Assembly (NCBI GenBank): GCA_009746045.1
Contig: RPFO01000253.1
Location: forward strand, 372,001 to 436,000
Length of the DNA: 64,000 nucleotides
Reading direction: 5' to 3'
Source of the DNA: Mesostigma viride
Lineage: Eukaryota > Streptophyta > Mesostigmatophyceae > Mesostigmatales > Mesostigmataceae
Shown here: one piece after another, positions 55,721-64,000 of the stretch
How positions within the stretch are numbered: position 1 is the stretch's first letter
Layout: each line of letters begins with the position of its first letter
Notes under the pieces: model-generated
Told to the model about the DNA's origin: nothing
Databases searched by the model: none
What the model saw: the letters and a program-made list of their open reading frames with translations, nothing else
Translations under genes and position numbers: made by a program

Positions 55721-57339
55721 CAAGATCTTTCAACGGAATTAACCAACCTCTAAGCGGCAGCTCACATTTTATTGAGCGCCTTGATCATAGTTTATATTTT
55801 CATATACGGAGCAGCTTGGTCGAATTCTTGTACTTGATACGACCATGATTATGGCGCAGATGCTACCGTGAAATTCAAGGCTTTCAATCGACTTACTTCA
55901 ATGTGTGGTAACACCAAATATTCGGGGTGACACCTACCGTCGCTAAAATCCGTCAAGAATTTCCCAAGCTCCGGTGCGCAGGCCAGATCTACGCTTTTAT
56001 ACTTATATATGCCTGAAACTGATCAAACGCCAACATTTCGGTGATGGGGACGTCGGCACTGAAGCCTGGCACTCAAAAGGTGCCGGCTCTGGTTCCAGGC
56101 AGCGCCAGTGATTTTTTACCTGGCAGCACATTTTTTGGCCGAGTGCAGTGCGTTCAATCGGCGCGGGGTCACTGACGGGCTCCCACTGAGCCGCGCGAGC
56201 TGTGAGCATCGACGAGAAATCGGCGGAGCTGTTTACCTCAAGAATTTTTCATGAGAACCGGTCTTTCTTTTGTACCGGCACCATTTCGCGTGGCATCAAC
56301 ATTCTTTTGGGCGCATTCTTTTAAACCGGAATTCTTTTTAAACGGTCATCACTTCAAGAGCCCAGAGCCTGCCATGCTCCAAGTTTCCAAGAAAAAGGGG
56401 AACATTCCCTGGGTCCTGCTCTCAAGGCCAGCCTGCTGACACAGCTGCACACCACACTAAGGAGGGTGCTCACTAACCCCCACGTTGTTTTCAGCACTAG
56501 TTGCAGTTTTATAATTCAGTCACATTTAACTAGTTGCAGGCACCACTAGCAGCAGTAACAGCTAGTTGCATTATCACGTGCCAGCACTAGACACCCACTA
56601 GCAACCAGTTGCCCCATAATGTAAGCAGCAGTAACAGCACAGTCCCATCAGCACCATCACACTGGCATCAACAAGCACAGCAGGCAACACCAGCAGGAAC
56701 AGAGTACACTGCATAGTCCATGCAGGCAGCTACCCACACTTGCCTAGCCAGCAAGGAGAAGTAGTAGCACCCAGCAGCACATGCATGACTCTCCACCACA
56801 GGCGTAGAGTAGATAGTAGCTGCAGTCAGCTGCACGCACTTGTCTAGCTAGCAAGTAGCAGTCCAGCAACCAGCTCTACATCCTCACGTCACAGTTCACC
56901 TTGTAGTAGTTGCAGTAAGTTGCATCAAAACCTGTTGGCAAACAAGTCAAAGTAGCACTACCAGCACCACACAAGAAACTGTACCCACACACAGCATAGA
57001 TCGTGTGTGCACACACAACAGCTGACGTCACCGGTTTACCAGCCGCTACCAGTTCCCAACGTTTCGAGCTGCAACCCTGGCATCAACCAGTACCGGCTAC
57101 AGTCTGCATCCAGCCTCAACACTGAGCAACCAGTCTTTCCAGTTTAAGAGCCTGTTTCCAGTTTGGCTCCACCCTCGTGTGGCGCACTCCATGTGACAAT
57201 ATGGGGCTACACAACCTTGCCCTCATTTTTCTTGCTGTTTTATATCAAGACCAGGGTGTCGTGTAAGGAGGGAATCCACTTAGGTACCCGACTACCCTCG
57301 CCCAGGATCTAGCATTTGTATTTATAGACAGCATCATGT
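55721..57339 (+). other. Non-coding interior of the LTR element
   Basis: No retroviral domain in any frame. The second half (about 56460-57150) is rich in CAGCA, AGTTGCA and CACCA motifs. Small ORFs at 56003-56209 (-) and 56251-56439 (+) are unrecognised. Confidence 0.6.
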
Positions 57340-57349
57340 GCAAGGAGGG
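57340..57349 (+). promoter_or_regulatory. Polypurine tract of the non-autonomous element
   Basis: CAAGGAGGG immediately upstream of the right LTR. Confidence 0.6.
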
Positions 57350-57861
57350 TGTCAAGAATCCTGTCTTGAATATGCCCATTATGCTGACCGTGCAGAAATC
57401 TATAATACGGGCAACTGTATTCGAGCCCTAATTAACAAATAGATATGCTCGGATAGTAGTACCTAAGTGGGATTTGTCCTACGTGAACGGACACTATGAC
57501 TATGTGCCAAGTTGTACAATGGCACTAGGACCATTGGTCACTATCTTCACCAGATTATAGTATTGTGTCATGTGCATGTCATACCATGCCGTACCGAGTC
57601 ATGCATGCGCATGCACCATGTTCCAACATACCAGCTGTCGTTATCGACCCATTGTCGGCCCATGCGCATACCAGGGCCGCCGCCACCACTCACCTACCAT
57701 AATTACCAATGTTCACGCTACCTTGAGGTAGCCATGGAAAGCCACACCAAATGGACGTAATAAATAATTTTCCTGGCTCCTGACGCTTAAGTCGGCAATG
57801 ATTCACCACCTACGAATTATTAATTTAAGTCCCCATAATAATAACCCCATGCCCTTTAACA
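57350..57861 (+). repeat. Right LTR of the non-autonomous element
   Basis: Same length and sequence as the left LTR except for at least one base; ends TTTAACA before the CACCC duplication. Confidence 0.95.
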
Positions 57862-60800
57862 CACCCCTCGGCCGTGAGGTCAGCCGGACAGGGGGCCAGG
57901 TGACACATGCGCGTGAGTCGGTCCACGAACACCAAGATCTTGCTGTTGCCGTTCTTGGTCTTCTTAAAGGGGCCGACGAAATCCATCTGGATCGAGTCCC
58001 AGGGACCCAGGGGATCAGGTAGCGTCTTTGGGACAGCCTGAGTACCCGTGTTCTGGGACTTGGCTATCTGGCACGACGGGCATTCGCGTATATAGGCCGC
58101 AATGTAGTCCTTCATGCCAGGCCAGTAGAAGTGACGACGTGCCCTTGGTAGCAGCCGCCCAATGCCCTGATGACCGCCGACTAGGGAGTCGTGGAGCTCG
58201 TGGAGCAAGGCTGCTCGACAGAGCTCGGGTATGTAGAGGCGCCACGTGTCCGGGCGCACCATGACGTATAGGCGACCCCCTTGGAACTTGCACGGGAGCC
58301 TGCCCATCATCTTGGGGTGTGACTTGATCACCTCCAAGGCGGCCGGCTCGGTAACCGTGAAGCGGCTGATCAGCATCTCCAGGGGGGAAGTGACCGTATA
58401 CGCATCGGCCTCGTCCTCCTCCTCCGGTTGGTCCAGCGCCGAGTGTAGGTACTCAGACACGACCACCGGGGATCCAAGAGGTTCCAGATGAAAAAGAGCC
58501 TGAGCCACAGCGCCAAGGGGAACCCGTGTGTGGGACCCCTCCCCTTCCCCGGGGGACCGCGCGTCCACGCGCTGGTCGTCGTCGCCATCGGGGGGCGACA
58601 AGGCATCCGGAGTGGTATGACTCATGTGAAACAGGTGGCGAGCCCGCGGCGACCGTGGGAGGTCATCGTAGAGCGGGGCGCCAGGCGCCTCCTCACAGGT
58701 GGTATGGAGCACCCCCATGTCCTCATAGAACCAGTAGTCAGCACGACGGGAGAGGGCGTCGGGCACCACGTTGTCCGCACCCTTCACATACTGGATCTTA
58801 AAAGGGGCAAACTGGGAAAGGTACTCCATCCACCTGGCCTGACGGGGCGTCAGATTTGGCTGCGTCAAGAGGTGGGTCAGGGGCCTATGGTCCGTGTGAA
58901 TAATCAAACGGGCGGGGTCGAGGTCCCCTGTCTCGCTGACTGCAACATCAAACTGCGCGCCCAACAGGTGGTGGCGCCATGTGTGGCAACAGTAGACCAC
59001 AGCCAACAGCTCTTGCTGGTGGACCGGATAGTTCCGCTCGGCGGGGATCATTGTGCGGGAGATGTACTCAACCGGTTGCAAGCCCTTGCCTTGGTCCTGC
59101 AAGAGGACCCCGCCGATAGCCACCTTGCTCGCATCCGTCGCAACCACAAAAGGAAGGGACGGGTCTGGGAGCACGAGCACGGGTGCCGCGGTCAAACTGG
59201 CCTTGAGGGCCTCAAAGGCCTGCTGGCACTGTGCCGACCAGACGAAGGATACGCCCTTCTTGAGGAGAGCGTTGATGGGCGACGCGATCGTGGCAAACCG
59301 GGGGATGAAGCGTCGATAGTATGACGCAATCCCCAGGAAGCTACGCACGCCCTTCACGTCGGTCGGAGCTGGCCACTGTTGGACAGAGGCGATCTTCTCC
59401 GGGTCCGTGGCCACGCCTGCCGCTGAAAGCGTGTGGCCCAGGAACGGGACGCTGCGCCCCGCCCGGACCTTAGCCCTGCGGGCCGAGAGATGCTCGTCCT
59501 CCATAATGCGCAGGACCATATCGACGTCCTCCAGGTGCTCCTCGAAGGTCTTGGAGTACACCAGGATGTCATCCAGATAGGCCAAAGCGCAAGTGCGTTT
59601 CCAGGACCAGGGCGGCTTGTCCCCCTTGCGAGGGTCGCGCAGGTCACTGGATACCTGTGGCAGGTGTGCAGTCCCCATGACGGGCCGCAAGATGTCGTTC
59701 ATGAGCATCTGGAAGCTGGCTGGTGAGTTGCAAAGCCCCATCGCCGCCACACGGAACTGGTAGTGTCCGTATGGCGTATTGAAGGCCGTCTTGTGACAGT
59801 CCTCTTCAGCGATGCGGAGCTGCCAAAACCCATCGGCGCAGTCGATCACCGTGAAGCAGGTGGCGCCCTGTACTCGATTGAAGATGTCATCAATGCGCGG
59901 GAGCGGGTACTTGGACTTGACAGTGATCGCGTTGAGCTTCCTGTAGTCGGTGACGAGCCGCCACTTGCCCCCAGGCTTGGGCACTAGGAGTACCCCAGCG
60001 GAGAAAGGGCTGTTACTGGGCTCAATCAGACCACGCTCAAGGAGGGCCATCAGGATCTTCTTGAGCTCCATCAGCTCGACTGGCCCCATCCGGTACATCG
60101 GGGACGTGGTGGGCCCGAAGCCTTCCTTGAGGCGGATATGGTGCAGCACAGAACGGGGCGGGGGAAACTGCGGTGTAGACTCGTCGAACAGCTTCTCCCG
60201 CTTGGCCAGGATGGCGTTGTAGCGCGCGATCTCGTCGTCAGTGAAGTCGGTGCCGATCTCCAGCAGCTCCTCAAGCAGGGGCACAGAGTCAAGGCGGTAC
60301 ATGTAGTACTCCTTGCCCTTCTGCAGGTTGCGCGCGAGCGTCTTGCTGCTCATCAGCATCTGAGAAGCATGGCGTCGTGGCTTCTCGGGCCCCGCGTCGT
60401 GCTGAACGTTGTGCACCTCGGTGCCGTGCGCCAGATACTCGTGCCGTGGGCACCAGAAGGAGCCATCAGGGAACCAAACCACCCGTCGCTTGACACTGAT
60501 CGTCACGTCCTGGGCGTCCTGCCAATCAACGCCCAGGATGATGTCAGCTGCGCCCAGCGGCGCCACTGTGGCTGTTACCTCCACTGGTATGCCCTGGACA
60601 ACCGCCTTGAGGTCCACGAGGCCAGGGGACGGGTGCTTGTTACCATCGGCATACCGGACGTTGATGGGCGTCGGGTGCGGTCGAATCGTGTAGCCAGCGC
60701 GTCGCACCAGGGCCTCATGGATAAAAGATGTGGTCGCCCCCGTATCCACCATAAACTTAACATCCAGGATCGTCTTCTCCTTCAGAAACGGGTCAAGTGT

Positions 60801-61103
60801 GGTGGTAGGGAGGGCCAGTCCGCCGCTGAAAACTAGCAGTGTTCTGGTGCTTGGTGAGGCAGCGGACGGGGGGGCCTCTGGGGCCTGCCCGCCAGATCTA
60901 TCTACATGATTGGCTGAAACGTGGTCGACCTCGGTCGCCGACACGTCTGCATATGAAGAGAGCGGGGAGACCTCTGGGGCCTGCCCGCCAGTCCTATCTA
61001 CGTTATTGACTGACGCTATCTCCGCGCCCACATCTGGTGCAGGCGTCTGTGCTACCTGGTTGACTAACTCTACTCCTACTTCTACCCCTGTGGGAAGGGG
61101 CAC
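57862..61103 (-). CDS. pol: Pol of element 2: protease, RT, RNase H, integrase N-terminal part
   Basis: The open frame begins without ATG just before the gag stop, so it is probably reached by -1 frameshifting. A duplicated VDR(T/S)GGQAPE motif lies at residues 35-80. Protease DTGA at about 120, with ILGVDW. RT: LVTDYRKLN, FTVIDCADGFWQL, FRVAAMGLCNSPASFQ, YLDD at about 509-512, with some 29 residues between LRPVMG and YLDD. RNase H: VATDASKVAIGGVL, QELLAVVYC, HTDHRPLTHLL. Integrase: ELHDSLVGGHQG..CPSC zinc site and the first catalytic Asp in MDFVGPF. The frame is cut by the LTR insertion at TAEGC and resumes at 55189. Confidence 0.88.
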
Positions 61104-61169
61104 TATGCGCGAGGATCGCGGGGCCGGGAGGCCGCCTCGTCCGACCTTCCGGTCCCCCCTTCCCCCTCA
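61103..61169 (-). promoter_or_regulatory. Candidate -1 frameshift window between gag and pol
   Basis: The pol frame is closed by a TGA (61169-61167) and opens just before a purine run GGGGGAAGGGGGG, running to the gag stop TAG at 61105-61103. Pol codons start on the third base of gag codons, so a -1 slip in this 60-nt window would join them. The run is not a perfect X XXY YYZ heptamer. A stop-restart mechanism is the alternative. Confidence 0.4.
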
Positions 61170-62970
61170 TCCGAGTCGTCGTCGTCGCCGGGGTTGAGCG
61201 CCTCATACTCGTCACCTCCAGCCTCGGACGCCTGTTGCTGCGCCAGGATCTCATTGAGCTCGCGCACTGTCCGAGAGAACGACGCTGGGAAGCGGGGTGT
61301 CTGGAACTGGTTGGGCTGCGTGCGCGCGTCGCGCAGCTTGGCAGCCCGCGCGCCTGCGTTGCGCGGGCGAGCATCCCGCGCTGCCGGCGCTGGGCGCCTC
61401 TCAAAGGCGGGACCAGAAAACGTGGGGGCCTCCTTGGTGGCCTCCGTCGCCGTGCTGGTGCGCGCCTTGAGGCGCGGACAATCCTTCTTGAGGTGCCCGA
61501 CCTCGTGACACATGAAACAGCGGGCCTTGGACGCATCGATGGCGTGCAGTTGGGCAGCCGGCTGCTCGTCGTCATTGGACTCCTCCCCCTCCGACGGGGC
61601 GGGTTCCACCTCAGTGAAGTGGACACGGCGTGTCATCGTGGATGAGGCGAACCGGCGGGTGCTGGTGTAGCGCGGCTGCTTGACGACGTCGGCCACCTGT
61701 AGAAGGTACTGCTGGACAGCGTGGATGTCAAGCTTGTCCCAGGGAACCTCGGCATAGTGCTTCTTAACCTCAGCGAGGAGGTCAGGATGGATGGCCTCCA
61801 AAAACCGAATCTTGTACTCGGTCCACGTCAGGTCCCCGGTCAGCCGCGCCGCAAAGGAGTCAAAGGTGGTGAGGAACTCCGCCAAGTCAGTGTTGCCTTG
61901 ACGTAGGCGGCCGAACTCAAACCGCTCGGTCAGTCGATAGCCGGGAGGGATGAGCTTGCGCCGGATGCGCTCGTGCAGTTCCTCGACCGTCTGCGGGTAT
62001 GACTGGGCCGCCACACTCTCAACGTTAAGCATCCCGACCACTGATGGGTCCATACACTTCACCACCACGTAGGGGATCAAAACCTTGGTGGCCAGCTGCC
62101 ACTCATGGTGTTCACACCAGACGGTGTACAACTGTTGCCACATACGGGCCCACTCGTCGATCTCACGGGGAGTCATGCCCGCATGGAGCTTGGGCACCGC
62201 CTTAAAATCTGGCATAGGCGGGGCCTTGACAGGGTCAGGACGCAAGGGGCCGCCCTTGCTGCAGTACGCGGGGCTGGAAAAGGTGAGGGGCTCGTGCCGA
62301 CGCGCCCGCATCTCCTGTTGAGAGCCCCGTCCTGCAGGCTGGTCATGCCCACGTAGGGACACAAAGGTGTCCTCCTCACGCTCGGGATCGAGGTCGCCGG
62401 ATTCTCGGCGGGGCGCGTAGTCAGCGGACACCCACTGTGACGCAAAGGGGGCTGACTCACGCCGAACGCGAACGGACGTGGGATGCTCATAACCGGGGTC
62501 GTCCAGGGGCAGCCGACTGAAATTGGCGTTGGTGGGCGCGCTCCTTGTGGGGAGGGAGGTGGGTACCGTGGGGAAGGGGCCCGGGGGATCGTAGTCCGCG
62601 TCCTCAGGATCGGTCTGCACGTGCGCCGACCCTAACGCCCGTGGCGGGGGTCGCGACCAGCTCTCGTTCGCTCCAAAGGAGACCCGACGGGGATCCCTTC
62701 CATGACCCAGCCCCGACCCGCCGCGGCCACGCCCTGCCCAAGGGTGAGTCAGGCGCGGGCGGCCTACCCCCAATTGGGAGGATTGCACGAACTCAGCCGG
62801 AGGGGCAAACGGCGAACTAGCTACCGGGCTAGCCGCGACCTCTATCTCCTCATCAGCCTCCTGCACGACTTCCACATAGGGTGGTCGCTGCGTAGGAGGT
62901 ACCCTGTCCCAGTTACCCATATGCTGGGTCAATACCGGTCGCGATTGCTGCTGCGTCTGCTGTTGCTGTC

Positions 62971-63001
<31 letters not shown>

Positions 63002-63343
63002 CATCTGTCGCGACGGCGGAGACTGCTGAGACTGAGGCTGTCGCTGCGGCGACTGCTGAGACAATTGTTGTCGCTGCGGCGACTGCTGTTGCTGATCAAA
63101 CCCTAAGGCAGCTTGTTCTAGCTGCGACTCCAGGGTCGCCTGCCGTTCTGCGGTATCCCTAGCGGCTGCATCGGATCTCCGGGAGCCTCTGGAGCTCCTA
63201 CTGGACTTGCTAGATCTTCTGGAACCGTGACTGGACGTGCTGGATACTTCCTGCCCTGCTCTATTGTCCTCTGGGGACGATCTAATGTTCTGGCCCTCTG
63301 GGGGCGACGTGTTACCACCACCTTGCTTTTTCTTCTTGGGCAT
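61103..63343 (-). CDS. gag: Gag polyprotein of element 2
   Basis: 746 codons from ATG (MPKKKKQGGG). A Ser/Arg-rich start and a Gln-rich stretch encoded by CTG/TGC repeats (about 62950-63110 on plus) come first. A basic Gly/Arg region, a Ty3/Gypsy capsid-like core (MTPREIDEWARMWQQLYTVW, then FGRLRQGNTDLAEFLTTFDS), a zinc knuckle CFMCHEVGHLKKDCPRL near residue 610 and an acidic C-terminus follow. The gag stop overlaps the pol frame. Confidence 0.85.
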
Positions 63344-63536
63344 TCTGGGCCCTCGTACCGTACCAGCACCTTACACAGTACCTTACACAGTACCTCCCCA
63401 AACACAGGCAGGCAAGAGAGAAAAGAGCAGAAGCCACAACTAATGCTTCTAATAGTACTAATATTATCGACTAACTATGGTATCTAAGCTAATAGCAGGC
63501 TCACTCTATACTAGTATCTAGAAGCGGTAGTAATGC

Positions 63537-63890
63537 TTATGCCCTAGCGGCTGGGCCCAGGTGAAGCTGCTCCAGTGCATGCAACACATCCTGTGCAGGT
63601 AACTGGGTGCCACGCCTAGTCTGGTGCAGCCCTTCTGGGAGGGGCATATTATCCCTAATAAACTGATCTGCCTCAGCTAATGTATTAAATCCCTGCCATC
63701 TAGCTAACGACGCTGGGTGTAAGACCTTATCCTTAATATGATTGCTACACGCAGCCCAACTATAGAAAATGCCTGGTTGGCCTGTGGCCCCGTCATGTGC
63801 TACTGCGTAGTATAGGTATTGGGATCTACCTCCTTGATTAATACGCCTATATCCTCCTTCATTATTACGTCTGCTGCGGGAGGTTCCCAT
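63537..63890 (-). CDS. ORF0 of element 2: RNase H1 hybrid-binding-like (viroplasmin-type) domain
   Basis: 117 codons, starting MGTSRSRRNNEGGYRRINQG. The domain reads YYAVAHDGATGQPGIFYSWA and later GFNTLAEADQFIRDN. The aromatic Y.V start, G.(Y/F)..W..C, and the final F.T..EA..FI match the N-terminal RNase H1/viroplasmin fold. It is placed 193 bp upstream of gag with its own start and stop, as in element 1. The protein would be expressed separately from Gag, perhaps as the first ORF of the genomic RNA or from a spliced RNA. Function not demonstrated. Confidence 0.62.
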   Translation of the reverse strand: MGTSRSRRNNEGGYRRINQGGRSQYLYYAVAHDGATGQPGIFYSWAACSNHIKDKVLHPASLARWQGFNTLAEADQFIRDNMPLPEGLHQTRRGTQLPAQDVLHALEQLHLGPAARA

Positions 63891-64000
63891 GAACTACCGA
63901 TTAGGTATAAAGCAATATCACACGGTGTTCAAGCATGCAATGCAGGAAGGGGAAAGAAAGGGAGGAAAGCCCACCCAGGATACCTCTACGTGCAGGTGAC
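63891..64000. other. Leader of element 2, cut by the window edge
   Basis: Purine-rich leader sequence upstream of ORF0; no LTR end visible. Confidence 0.4.

Larger units (their letters stand above)
55190..57861 (+). mobile_element. Non-autonomous LTR retrotransposon (TRIM/LARD-like) inserted in integrase
   Basis: Two 512-bp LTRs (55190-55701 and 57350-57861) begin TGTCAAGAATCC and end TTTAACA. The target duplication is CACCC at 55185-55189 and 57862-57866. The primer-binding site TGGCATCGGAGGTCCGGGG abuts the left LTR, and a polypurine tract AAGGAGGG abuts the right. The 1648-bp interior has no gag or pol. Removing the insert and one duplication restores the integrase frame, proving the insertion. 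Confidence 0.93.
50974..64000 (-). mobile_element. Ty3/Gypsy chromovirus-type retrotransposon element 2 (5' LTR outside window)
   Basis: Minus-strand order: ORF0 (63890-63537), gag (63343-61103), pol (61103 to 54200, interrupted), an additional ORF (54155-51948), polypurine tract and 3' LTR (51659-50974). Apart from the inserted 2672-bp element, the ORFs are long and open, so the copy looks fairly young. The 5' LTR and primer-binding site must lie beyond 64000. Confidence 0.88.

Noticed and set aside
58488-60836. Plus-strand ORFs of 232-278 codons in the element 2 pol region
   Set aside because: Antisense to an intact, recognisable pol.
1-64000. tRNA or rRNA genes
   Set aside because: No cloverleaf with a TTC.A.C arm and no rRNA core sequence was recognised by eye; a tRNA scan would be decisive.

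Overview
This is a nuclear, eukaryotic window, most probably from a green alga (chlorophyte). The evidence is GC-rich, spliced genes with GT-AG introns, a TGTAA polyadenylation-type signal behind one gene, an AP2-type DNA-binding protein, a GT90/CAP10 glycosyltransferase, and chromodomain Ty3/Gypsy elements. No prokaryotic operon, tRNA, rRNA or CRISPR array was seen. Only three host genes can be supported; the rest is a dense, nested graveyard of mobile elements and simple repeats.

Layout. 1-4.9 kb: minus-strand AP2-domain gene that runs off the left edge; five exons were recovered by phase-consistent splice sites. 6.0-8.3 kb: palindromic MITEs and a reverse-transcriptase fragment (Penelope-like by motif). 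8.86-16.0 kb: five-exon GT90 glycosyltransferase gene whose first intron holds a TG tract, about 100 copies of a CCCCTG hexamer, an ACCC tetramer tract and a 54-bp minisatellite. 16.0-19.2 kb: 5'-truncated LINE ends and short elements. 19.2-24.65 kb: a TTAA-flanked DNA element (family B) into which a related 1699-bp TTAA-flanked element (family A, copy 1) and an ORF1-only half-LINE have inserted. 24.66-26.55 and 30.84-33.47 kb: two members of a third TTAA-flanked family (C). 26.6-30.1 and 33.5-40.5 kb: LINE fragments with hairpin 3' ends, a hAT/BED remnant, tandem repeats and CGTAT-rich patches.

40.5-49.1 kb: a plus-strand Ty3/Gypsy element (element 1), AT-rich in codon choice, frameshifted, truncated inside integrase and interrupted by family A copy 2. 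49.4-50.9 kb: minus-strand three-exon RING/TRAF-type zinc-finger gene. 50.97-64.0 kb: a minus-strand GC-rich chromodomain Ty3/Gypsy element (element 2). Its 3' LTR ends about 60 bp upstream of the RING gene start codon, and its 5' LTR lies beyond the right edge. A 2672-bp non-autonomous LTR element with near-identical LTRs and a 5-bp target duplication splits its integrase.

The most unusual biology is in the two Ty3/Gypsy elements. Each carries, upstream of gag, a small separate ORF resembling the RNase H1 N-terminal hybrid-binding (viroplasmin-type) domain. Both have an extended loop before the YLDD motif of reverse transcriptase. Element 2 also has a 735-codon ORF of unknown function after pol. 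Their proteins are close while their codon usage differs strongly.
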